Positions 8,242 to 15,625 of a stretch of DNA of 64,000 nucleotides are shown piece by piece. The notes under the pieces are model-generated. The model saw nothing but the letters and a program-made list of their open reading frames with translations, did no database searches and was not told the DNA's origin. The translations under genes were made by a program, and so were the position numbers. The first letter of the stretch is position 1, and every line of letters starts with the position of its first letter. The DNA is from Micropruina glycogenica (GTDB lineage: Bacteria; Actinomycetota; Actinomycetes; Propionibacteriales; Propionibacteriaceae): NCBI RefSeq assembly GCF_039524395.1, contig NZ_BAAAGO010000007.1; one strand, written 5' to 3'.

Positions 8242-11079
8242 ATGACCGAAATCACACGCACCGCCGGAAAGCGCTCCGGCAAGTCGTCGGGGCTCACCGT
8301 CGAGCGGGTCTTCACCACCGAGGGCGTCCACCCCTACGACCAGGTCACGTGGGAGCACCGCGACGTGGTGCAGACCAACTGGAAGACCGGTGAGACCGTC
8401 TTCGAACAGCGCGGCGCCGAGTTTCCCGACTTCTGGAGCGTGAACGCCTCGACCATCGTCACCACCAAGTACTTCCGCGGAGCGCTCAACACCCCGGCCC
8501 GTGAAACCAGCCTGCGCCAGCTCATCGACCGCGTCGTCAGCACCTACCGCGGGGCCGGTGAGGCAAACGGGTACTTCGCCACCGAGTACGACGCCGAGAT
8601 CTTCGACCACGAGCTCACCTGGATGCTGCTGCACCAGTACTTCAGCTTCAACAGCCCGGTGTGGTTCAACGTGGGCACCAAGAGCCCGCAGCAGGTCAGC
8701 GCCTGCTTCATTCTCAGCGTCGACGACTCGATGGACTCGATTCTCAACTGGTACAAGGAGGAGGGCTTCATCTTCAAGGGCGGCTCCGGTGCCGGCCTGA
8801 ACCTGTCCCGGATCCGCTCCAGCAAAGAGCTGCTGTCCTCCGGCGGCACCGCGTCCGGCCCGGTCAGCTTCATGCGCGGCGCCGACGCATCGGCGGGCAC
8901 CATCAAGTCCGGTGGTGCCACCCGGCGGGCCGCAAAAATGGTCGTGCTCGACGTCGACCACCCCGACATCGAAGAGTTCATCGAGACCAAGGCCCGCGAG
9001 GAAGACAAGATTCGCGCGCTGCGCGACGCCGGCTTCGACATGGACCTCGGCGGCAAAGACATCGTCAGCGTGCAGTACCAGAACGCCAACAACTCCGTCC
9101 GGGTCACCGACGAGTTCATGACCGCCGTGGAGGCCGGCACCGAGTTCGGGTTGCGCTCGCGAATGGACGGCGAGGTGATCGAAACCGTCGACGCCCGGTC
9201 GCTGTTCGACAAGATGGCCAAGGCCGCCTGGGAGTGCGCCGACCCCGGCATTCAGTACGACGACACGATCAACGCCTGGCACACCAACCCCGAGACCGGC
9301 CGCATCACCGCGTCGAACCCGTGCTCTGAGTACATGAGCCTCGACAACTCATCGTGCAACCTGGCCAGCCTCAACCTGCTCAAGTTTCTGCGCGACGACG
9401 ACACCTTCGACGTGGCGAAGTTCGTCAAGGCGGTCGAACTGGTCATCACGGCCATGGACATCAGCATCTGCTTCGCCGACTTTCCCACCGAGTCGATCGG
9501 CCAGACCACGCGTGACTATCGTCAGCTCGGCATCGGGTACGCCAACCTGGGCGCCCTGCTGATGGCGGTGGGTCGCGGGTACGACTCCGCCGGTGGACGG
9601 GCACTGGCCGCGGCCATCACGTCACTGATGACCGCCACCAGCTACCGCCGCTCGGCCGAACTGGCGGGCATCCTCGGCCCCTACAACGGCTACGCCCGCA
9701 ACGCGACCGCCCACCAGAAGGTGATGCGCAAGCATCAGGCGGCCAACGACGAGGTGCGCACGTTCACCGACCTCGACGCGTCGGTGCACGATGCGGCGAC
9801 CAGCGAGTGGGCCTCGGTGGTGTCGCTCGGGGCCGGCAACGGCTTCCGCAACGCCCAGGCGTCCGTGCTCGCACCCACGGGCACGATCGGCTTCATGATG
9901 GACTGCGACACCACCGGCATCGAACCCGACTTCTCGCTGGTCAAGTTCAAGAAGCTGGTCGGTGGCGGCTCGATGCAGATCGTCAACCAGACCATTCCGC
10001 GGGCGCTCAATCGGCTCGGCTACACCGAAGAGACCGTCGAGGCGATCATCGAGTACATCTCGACCCACGGCCACGTGGTCAACGCGCCCGGCCTGAAGAG
10101 CGAGCACTACGAGATCTTCGACACCGCGATGGGCGAGCGCGCCATCAAGCCGATGGGCCACGTGCACATGATGGCCGCGGTGCAGCCGTTCTTGTCGGGC
10201 GCGATCAGCAAGACCGTCAACCTGCCCGAGACCGCCACCGTCGACGAGATCGCCGAGGTGTACCTGCAGGGCTGGAAGCTCGGCCTGAAGGCGCTCGCGG
10301 TGTACCGCGACAACTGCAAGGTCGGCCAGCCGCTCAGCGACGGCAAGAAGAGCGAGGCCAAGGCCGAAGCGGTGGCCGAGGCGCCGGTCAAGGTCGAGTA
10401 CCGGCCGCGTCGCAAGCGTCTGCCCAAGTCACGCATGAGCCGCACCACGTCGTTCTCGGTGGGCGGGGCCGAGGGCTACCTCACCGCCGGCGCCTACGAC
10501 GACGGACGCCTCGGCGAAGTGTTCCTCAAGCTCGGCAAGCAGGGCTCCACCCTGGCCGGGGTGATGGACGCCTTCTCGATCGCCATCTCGATCGCCCTGC
10601 AGTACGGGGTGCCGCTCGAGACCTACGTGCAGAAGTTCACCAACATGAAGTTCGAGCCGGCGGGCATGACCGATGACGCCGACGTGCGCATGGCGCAGTC
10701 GATCATCGACTACATCTTCCGTCGGCTGGCACTCGACTACCTGACCTTCGACGAACGCGCCGAGTTGGGCATTCACACCTCCGCCGAGCGGGCCCGCTAC
10801 GTCGAAACCGGGTCGTACCTGTCGGAGGAGGACGAGGCCAACCTGATCGAGTCCGAGGCGTTGAAGAACGACGCGGGCGACGAGGTCACCATTCACGAGG
10901 ACGGCCCGAACCAGCCGGCCCTGGTCGAGGCCCGTCCGCATTCGACCGCCGAGGTGCTCGAGAAGATCTCGGGCTTGGCCATCGACGCGCCGTTGTGCAT
11001 GACCTGCGGCACCAAGATGCGCCGCAGTGGCAGCTGCTACATCTGCGAAGGTTGCGGCAGCACCAGCGGCTGCAGCTGA
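8242..11079 (+). CDS. nrdJ: Vitamin B12-dependent (class II) ribonucleotide reductase
   Basis: Reduces ribonucleotides to deoxyribonucleotides using adenosylcobalamin, independent of oxygen; 945 aa. By alignment of motifs to the Thermotoga enzyme, C155 and C372 are the redox pair and C361 (NPCSEYM) carries the thiyl radical. LAPTGTIGFM is the conserved phosphate-binding region. The C-terminal tail carries a cysteine cluster (PLCMTCG, CYICEGCGS) that re-reduces the active site or binds zinc. It follows nrdR by 15 nt. No cobalamin riboswitch is visible in front of the operon. A strong terminator follows. Confidence 0.97.
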   Translation: MTEITRTAGKRSGKSSGLTVERVFTTEGVHPYDQVTWEHRDVVQTNWKTGETVFEQRGAEFPDFWSVNASTIVTTKYFRGALNTPARETSLRQLIDRVVSTYRGAGEANGYFATEYDAEIFDHELTWMLLHQYFSFNSPVWFNVGTKSPQQVSACFILSVDDSMDSILNWYKEEGFIFKGGSGAGLNLSRIRSSKELLSSGGTASGPVSFMRGADASAGTIKSGGATRRAAKMVVLDVDHPDIEEFIETKAREEDKIRALRDAGFDMDLGGKDIVSVQYQNANNSVRVTDEFMTAVEAGTEFGLRSRMDGEVIETVDARSLFDKMAKAAWECADPGIQYDDTINAWHTNPETGRITASNPCSEYMSLDNSSCNLASLNLLKFLRDDDTFDVAKFVKAVELVITAMDISICFADFPTESIGQTTRDYRQLGIGYANLGALLMAVGRGYDSAGGRALAAAITSLMTATSYRRSAELAGILGPYNGYARNATAHQKVMRKHQAANDEVRTFTDLDASVHDAATSEWASVVSLGAGNGFRNAQASVLAPTGTIGFMMDCDTTGIEPDFSLVKFKKLVGGGSMQIVNQTIPRALNRLGYTEETVEAIIEYISTHGHVVNAPGLKSEHYEIFDTAMGERAIKPMGHVHMMAAVQPFLSGAISKTVNLPETATVDEIAEVYLQGWKLGLKALAVYRDNCKVGQPLSDGKKSEAKAEAVAEAPVKVEYRPRRKRLPKSRMSRTTSFSVGGAEGYLTAGAYDDGRLGEVFLKLGKQGSTLAGVMDAFSIAISIALQYGVPLETYVQKFTNMKFEPAGMTDDADVRMAQSIIDYIFRRLALDYLTFDERAELGIHTSAERARYVETGSYLSEEDEANLIESEALKNDAGDEVTIHEDGPNQPALVEARPHSTAEVLEKISGLAIDAPLCMTCGTKMRRSGSCYICEGCGSTSGCS

Positions 11080-11120
11080 CGCCACTGCCGCGTATCGGGG
11101 GGCGCGGCTGAAGGGTAGTG

Positions 11121-11154
11121 CGTAGGGGGTCCGGTGCATACCGGACCCCCTACG
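11121..11154 (+). terminator. Strong terminator of the nrdR-nrdJ operon
   Basis: A perfect 15-bp stem (11121-11135 with 11140-11154) closes a GCAT tetraloop. It starts 41 nt after the nrdJ stop. There is no T-tract, as is common in high-GC actinobacteria. Confidence 0.85.
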
Positions 11155-11417
11155 CTGTCGAGGCCCTGCCAGCTCGACCGGCGGTTGCCGTGGGTCTCGC
11201 AGGGCTGGACAAGAGCGGTTCCACACGCGTCTCGACACGCTCGACCACAGGCCCGCCGTCATCCCGGCGAATGCCGGGATCTCATTCGGGCGACGCTCTG
11301 ATACCGGGCCGCGGGCAGATGGTCGGCGTGGGAGGCCTCGACACGCTCGACCAGAGGCACTGCCGTCTCGACACGCTCGACCGGTGAGGCGTCTCGACAA
11401 GCTGTCTCGACCGACGC
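11155..11417. repeat. Cluster of family A and family B palindromic repeats
   Basis: This gap between convergent genes contains no gene. It holds several family A-like copies (GTCTCGACACGCTCGACC near 11230 and again near 11335 and 11365, and a duplicated version near 11391) around one complete family B copy at 11258-11283 (GTCAT, arms CCCGGC and GCCGGG around GAAT, ATCTC). Confidence 0.75.
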
Positions 11418-11903
11418 TCAGGCCGGGTCCGCGTCCACCGTTCTGCGCCGCGCCTGTCGCAGGAAGAACCACACCAGGCCGGCCAGGGCGATGGCCGCTG
11501 CGGCCAGAGCGGCTGCGGGGGAGTGTTCCCACAGCAAGGCGAGCGCTTCAAAACCGACGAAGCCGACGGTGCCGTACAAGAACGCCCAGGCCACCGCGCC
11601 CACCACGGTGGCCGGCACGTACCGCACCAGCGGCATGCGGGTCGCTCCTGCGGCGAGGTTGACGAGCGTCTGCACGCCGATGGTCAGAAAGGACACGCTG
11701 ACGGCCGGCGCTCCCCAGCGATTGATCCGCTCGACGGCCCGCTGGTAACCCGGTGAGTCCATCCACCGCGCGGCACGCGTGCGGTGGGCACCATTCGCGA
11801 CCAGTCGTCCGACCCAGTACGTGGCGTTCGAGCGCAGCAGCACGATGACGAAGAGCGCTGCGATCACGATCGGAAAGGGCGCGCCCCAACCGGTCGGGTC
11901 CAT
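11418..11903 (-). CDS. DedA-like (VTT domain) membrane protein
   Basis: A 161-aa inner membrane protein with four or five hydrophobic segments. The region around residues 38-100 (R-rich loop, then NRWGAPAVSVSFLTIGVQTLVNLAAGATRMP) resembles the core of DedA/VTT proteins, which are linked to lipid scrambling and membrane homeostasis. It is shorter than most DedA proteins. The ATG at 11903 follows GGAAGGTGGAG. It lies 27 nt after the acyltransferase gene and is probably co-transcribed with it. Family assignment is moderate. Confidence 0.72.
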   Translation of the reverse strand: MDPTGWGAPFPIVIAALFVIVLLRSNATYWVGRLVANGAHRTRAARWMDSPGYQRAVERINRWGAPAVSVSFLTIGVQTLVNLAAGATRMPLVRYVPATVVGAVAWAFLYGTVGFVGFEALALLWEHSPAAALAAAAIALAGLVWFFLRQARRRTVDADPA

Positions 11904-11930
11904 TGGGCTCCACCTTCCGTCGTCGTCGGG

Positions 11931-13193
11931 TCAGTGTATTCGAGCCCCTGCTCGCGCGGCCCGGGCCAGCCAGGCCATGCCGCCGAACAGCAGCACCAGC
12001 CCGACCGCCGAGACGGGCTGTGCGGGGTGCAGCACGGTGCCGTAGCGCCACACCAGGGCCGTGCCCAGCATCAGCAGCAGAAAGGCGGCGACCACACCGC
12101 GCGACGGGGCGTCGCCCAGTGGTGGAATCAGGGCGTACTCGAGCCGTCCGATCCACGGCACCACAAGGGCGATCACCCCGTAGGTCACGAGCACCATCGA
12201 CCACTGCGACAACAGCACCTCGGTGGCCGCCGGCGCCAGTCGCGAGACCCCGAACAGCAGCGCGCCCGCGATCACGATGCACGGAATGTGCCAAAGATAG
12301 GTGGTCACGGCCAGCGCGTTGGCCACCGACAGCCCACGCTCGGTGCGCGGCGACAGCCGGGCCGCCACACCGGCCCGTTCGAGCAGCCCAAGTCCGGCCG
12401 CTTGTGCGGCGCCCAGCACCGCCATGGCCACGGTGGGCGGCAGCACGTTGGCGATCGGAATGTCGCCCAGACCGATGGACGACCCGGGGTAGCCGAGGCC
12501 GAAGATCAGCACCGGAATGATCGCCGCGGCCACGGCCATCACCACCCACGACACCCAGACCGGTCCGCGCCGAAACCACCCACGGTGGTAGGCGATGCCC
12601 AGTTGATGACACAACGGCCACACGGTCAGCAGGTTGGCGTAGCGCACCTCGAAGTCGCCGACCCGCCACGACCAGGCATCCACCACGACGGCGAGAAGGC
12701 CGAGCACCAGCAGCGGCAACCACGGCCGCCGGTCGTGCAGGGTGACCATGAACGGTGCGACCGCAACGATCACCAGGTAGATCGCGATGAACCACAACAG
12801 TTGGGCGAACTGCACGCTCAGCGCGATGCTGGGTGCGACCGGCCCGAACCAGGCCGCGGCGGTCGACAGCACCGTGCTGAAGCCCACGAACAGCAGCATG
12901 GGCCCGACCAGCCGGTGTGCGCGTGAGGCCAGATAGAAGGTGTAGCCGCGGGCCTCGGCCCGCACCTTGTCGACCACCAGGGCGTGGGCGAAACCGCCGG
13001 CGATGAAGAACAGCGGAATGATCATGACGAACCAACTGGCCGTCCACCACGACCAGTGCGGCTGCGGCGCCCACGGCACCACCTGCGGCAGCCCGTCGAC
13101 CACGACCACCTGATACAGCAGGCAGTGGAACGTCACCACCACCAGCACGGACGTTGCCCGGGCCAGGTCGATCAGGTGGTTGCGCGGGGTCAT
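11931..13193 (-). CDS. Acyltransferase 3 family membrane protein
   Basis: A 420-aa protein with about ten to eleven membrane helices. The N-terminal IDLARATSVLVVVTFHCL segment contains the conserved R and H of acyltransferase 3 proteins, which O-acylate sugars, lipids or peptidoglycan on the membrane. FFIAGGFAHALVV and YLWHIPCIV further support the family. The acceptor cannot be read from the sequence. It starts 98 nt from the divergent AEC permease gene and is followed by the DedA-like gene. Confidence 0.83.
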   Translation of the reverse strand: MTPRNHLIDLARATSVLVVVTFHCLLYQVVVVDGLPQVVPWAPQPHWSWWTASWFVMIIPLFFIAGGFAHALVVDKVRAEARGYTFYLASRAHRLVGPMLLFVGFSTVLSTAAAWFGPVAPSIALSVQFAQLLWFIAIYLVIVAVAPFMVTLHDRRPWLPLLVLGLLAVVVDAWSWRVGDFEVRYANLLTVWPLCHQLGIAYHRGWFRRGPVWVSWVVMAVAAAIIPVLIFGLGYPGSSIGLGDIPIANVLPPTVAMAVLGAAQAAGLGLLERAGVAARLSPRTERGLSVANALAVTTYLWHIPCIVIAGALLFGVSRLAPAATEVLLSQWSMVLVTYGVIALVVPWIGRLEYALIPPLGDAPSRGVVAAFLLLMLGTALVWRYGTVLHPAQPVSAVGLVLLFGGMAWLARAARAGARIH

Positions 13194-13278
13194 CGGCCGT
13201 CATCGTACGCGGTGCGGCTGCGGCGTGCTGGCGCGTGCGAGCTGCCGGGACGCACCGCGCGGCCGACGCCGACACCCC

Positions 13279-13284
13279 TAGCCT
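13279..13284 (+). promoter_or_regulatory. -10 element (TAGCCT) of the AEC permease gene
   Basis: TAGCCT ends 7 nt before the GTG start, with no Shine-Dalgarno sequence; a leaderless transcript is expected. Confidence 0.6.
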
Positions 13285-13291
13285 GCTACGA

Positions 13292-14230
13292 GTGCAGGGT
13301 GCGCTGTCGGGGTTCTTCACGATCGGAGTGATCGTGGCGACCGGCGCGCTGCTCGCGCACTTCAGAGTGCTCGGCGATCTGCATCGCGCGCTGCTGAATC
13401 GGCTGGCGTTTCTGGTGGCGTCTCCGGCGCTGCTGTTCTCGCTGGTGGTGCAGGCCGACCTGGCGCACCTGTTCTCGCACACCCTGACGGTGTCGCTGAT
13501 CGCCATCGGGGCGGCAGCCGTCGCCTATCTGGTCGCCTCGCGAGCACTTTTCGGCCGCTTCAATGCCGCGACCGTGATCGGCACGTTGTGCGCCAGTTAC
13601 ACCAACGCCGGCAACCTCGGCCTGCCGATCGCGGCCGCGATCATGGGCGACATGACCTGGATGGCGCCGATCATGCTGGTGCAGATCGGCCTGCTGCAGC
13701 CGCTCGCGCTCGCCGTGCTCGACACCAGAACCGCCCGCCGGTCGGGCGAACCGCTGGCCTGGCACAGCTATCTGACCCTGCCGCTGCGCAACCCGATCAC
13801 CACCGCAGTGCTGCTCGCCGTCGTGGTGAAGCTGACCGGCGTGAGCGTACCGGCGCTGGTGCAGAAGCCGATCGAGATGGTGGGCGCCATCGCGGTGCCC
13901 GCGATGCTGCTCGCCTTCGGCATCTCGCTGCGGCTCGACCCTCTGGCAATCCGTGGCAGCCACGCCCCGCTGGTGTGGCTCGTTCAGGTGATCAAGGTGG
14001 TGCTGATGCCCCTGGCCGCATGGGTGCTGGGCAGCTTCGCGTTCGGGCTGAACGGGTCCGAACTGCTGGCCGTGACGGTGATCGCCGCGCTGCCCGCGGC
14101 GCAGAACATCTACGTGATCGCGTCGCGCTACGAAGTGGGTGAGTCGTTGGCCCGAGACTCCATCTTCATCTCGACCATGCTGTCGGTGCCCACGATCACC
14201 CTGATCGCAGGTCTGCTGGGTGCCGGCTGA
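13292..14230 (+). CDS. AEC family permease (auxin efflux carrier-type)
   Basis: A 312-aa membrane transporter with about ten helices in two five-helix halves. The segment LCASYTNAGNLGLPIAAAIMGD near residues 95-117 is the asparagine-containing crossover region typical of AEC carriers; the second half has the matching AALPAAQNIYVIASRY near its end. Bacterial members export or import organic acids such as malate; the substrate here is unknown. The GTG at 13292 is chosen because the first helix begins a few residues later and a -10 element lies directly upstream. Confidence 0.85.
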   Translation: MQGALSGFFTIGVIVATGALLAHFRVLGDLHRALLNRLAFLVASPALLFSLVVQADLAHLFSHTLTVSLIAIGAAAVAYLVASRALFGRFNAATVIGTLCASYTNAGNLGLPIAAAIMGDMTWMAPIMLVQIGLLQPLALAVLDTRTARRSGEPLAWHSYLTLPLRNPITTAVLLAVVVKLTGVSVPALVQKPIEMVGAIAVPAMLLAFGISLRLDPLAIRGSHAPLVWLVQVIKVVLMPLAAWVLGSFAFGLNGSELLAVTVIAALPAAQNIYVIASRYEVGESLARDSIFISTMLSVPTITLIAGLLGAG

Positions 14231-14451
14231 GCCCTTCGGTGGCGTGCGAGTCCGTGCCGGCACACCGCAACAAGAAGGGCTGTTGCCGTGCGCAGACTCG
14301 TTCGACCCCATGCTCGAGGGTCGTGCCACCTACCAGACCGAGCTCGTCCGAGGCGACGCAGTCGAGTGCGTCCGCGTGTTGCTGATCCACCGCCACCGGT
14401 GAGCGCCACGCCAGTGCGTCCGATCGGTTCCCTACCGGCCGGGGTGCGGGC
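14231..14451. other. Gap without a supported gene
   Basis: About 220 nt between the AEC permease and the YbjN-like gene. Short frames exist on both strands but have no recognisable domain or ribosome binding site. The only clear signal is the -10 element at its right end. Confidence 0.5.
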
Positions 14452-14457
14452 TAGGTT
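14452..14457 (+). promoter_or_regulatory. -10 element (TAGGTT) of the YbjN-like gene
   Basis: TAGGTT ends 6 nt before the GTG start codon at 14464; a leaderless transcript is expected. Confidence 0.6.
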
Positions 14458-14463
14458 GGACGC

Positions 14464-15405
14464 GTGGACGATCCGAACAACCCCAGTGAGGTGCACGCGT
14501 TCGACATCGATCGCAGCACCGACGAGGCCTGGACCGAGTTCGCCACGCGCCTCGGTGAGGTGATCTCACACATGGACAGCGGCGCCACGCTGCGCATCGG
14601 ATCGCTGGCCACCGAGCACGAGGGCATGTCGCCCTTCGTGCTGTTTCGGTGCGAAGGGGTGCAAGACCTGGTCGTCGAGGCCGCTGGCAACGCCTCGTTG
14701 AGCGAGGAGTTCCAGCTCGGCACCGAGCAGCTCGAGGCGCTGGAGCAGCGCGGCTGGAACCCGCCCAACGTCGACGGTGCATACCCCAGCGAGAACTACT
14801 GGATCGTCGGCAACCAGGAAGACGCGGTCGAGTTGGCCGAGCGGGCCACGGACGTGTTGCGCAACATCTACCACGTGCCGCACCCGGCGTTTCTCGCCCC
14901 CGACCAGCTCGCCGAGATCCTCACCCCGCCCGGTGCCCGAGAGGCGCCGACCACCATGTTCGAGTCCGACGACATGGTGGCTCATGTGGTGAGCGGCAAG
15001 GCCGAACTGGACCGCCTGATCGAGGCCGAGCTGACGCAGTTGCTCGGCCACCAGCCACTGCAGGACGCAGACGGCGACTTCGCACTGCGGGTCGGCTCGA
15101 CGATGGTGTTCGTGCGGGCCACCAGCGACGCTCAAGAGGTGCTGGTGTTCTCGGCGGTGGTGCACGACGTCGACGGCCGCAGCCGGGCCATGGAGGTGCT
15201 CAGCGACCTCAACACCGAGGCGCGATTCGTGCGGTTCATGCTGATTCGCGACCGGGTTTTCGTTTCGCTGTCGATCTTCGGCCAGCCCTTCGTCCCCGCC
15301 CATCTGCATCAGGCGCTGCGTGCGGTGTCGGTGGTGTCCGACGAGATCGACGAGCATCTGGCGTCCAAGCTGCGCGGGCGCACGACCTTTGCCGGCGACG
15401 GCTGA
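14464..15405 (+). CDS. YbjN/TY-Chap-like chaperone-fold protein
   Basis: A 313-aa cytoplasmic protein that resembles the actinobacterial T3SS-chaperone/YbjN-fold family. The C-terminal half (about 170-300) has the pattern expected: an acidic start, GDFALRVGSTMVFVRATS, a strand-rich VLVFSAVVHDVDG, and LHQALRAVSVVSDEIDEHLASKLRGRTTF at the end. The N-terminal half (about 10-150) is a separate domain with GWNPPNVDGAYPSENYWI. Such proteins are thought to bind peptides, but targets are unknown. It starts with GTG directly after a -10 element and has no obvious operon partner. Confidence 0.72.
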   Translation: MDDPNNPSEVHAFDIDRSTDEAWTEFATRLGEVISHMDSGATLRIGSLATEHEGMSPFVLFRCEGVQDLVVEAAGNASLSEEFQLGTEQLEALEQRGWNPPNVDGAYPSENYWIVGNQEDAVELAERATDVLRNIYHVPHPAFLAPDQLAEILTPPGAREAPTTMFESDDMVAHVVSGKAELDRLIEAELTQLLGHQPLQDADGDFALRVGSTMVFVRATSDAQEVLVFSAVVHDVDGRSRAMEVLSDLNTEARFVRFMLIRDRVFVSLSIFGQPFVPAHLHQALRAVSVVSDEIDEHLASKLRGRTTFAGDG

Positions 15406-15612
15406 GCTGACTCGAGCTGCGCTCGTGGCCAGGTAGCTGCGGTGCTCACGTGGGTGCCGCGCCGTGGGGGTGCACCCCGTCCCGCCCTGGGCGATGCAGG
15501 CTGCGCCGCTGAGTCGCCCGGTACGCAGCGCGCCGAAAGGCGGGCACGTTGAGGCGTCCCCCCGGCGTGACGCAGGCGCGGCTGGGCGGTTCCGCACCTC
15601 GGCGAACCTGGC

Positions 15613-15618
15613 TAGCGT
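15613..15618 (+). promoter_or_regulatory. -10 element (TAGCGT) of the phosphoketolase gene
   Basis: TAGCGT ends 7 nt before the ATG start codon at 15626, with no Shine-Dalgarno sequence. Confidence 0.5.
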
Positions 15619-15625
15619 GGGGGCC

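Noticed and set aside
11155..11417. CRISPR array
   Set aside because: The repeats are short, imperfect palindromes at irregular spacing with no spacers of even length and no cas genes.
11548..13506. A 652-codon minus-strand frame spanning the acyltransferase and DedA-like genes
   Set aside because: It overlaps two genes with clear membrane protein patterns in another frame and shows arginine/alanine-rich shadow composition.
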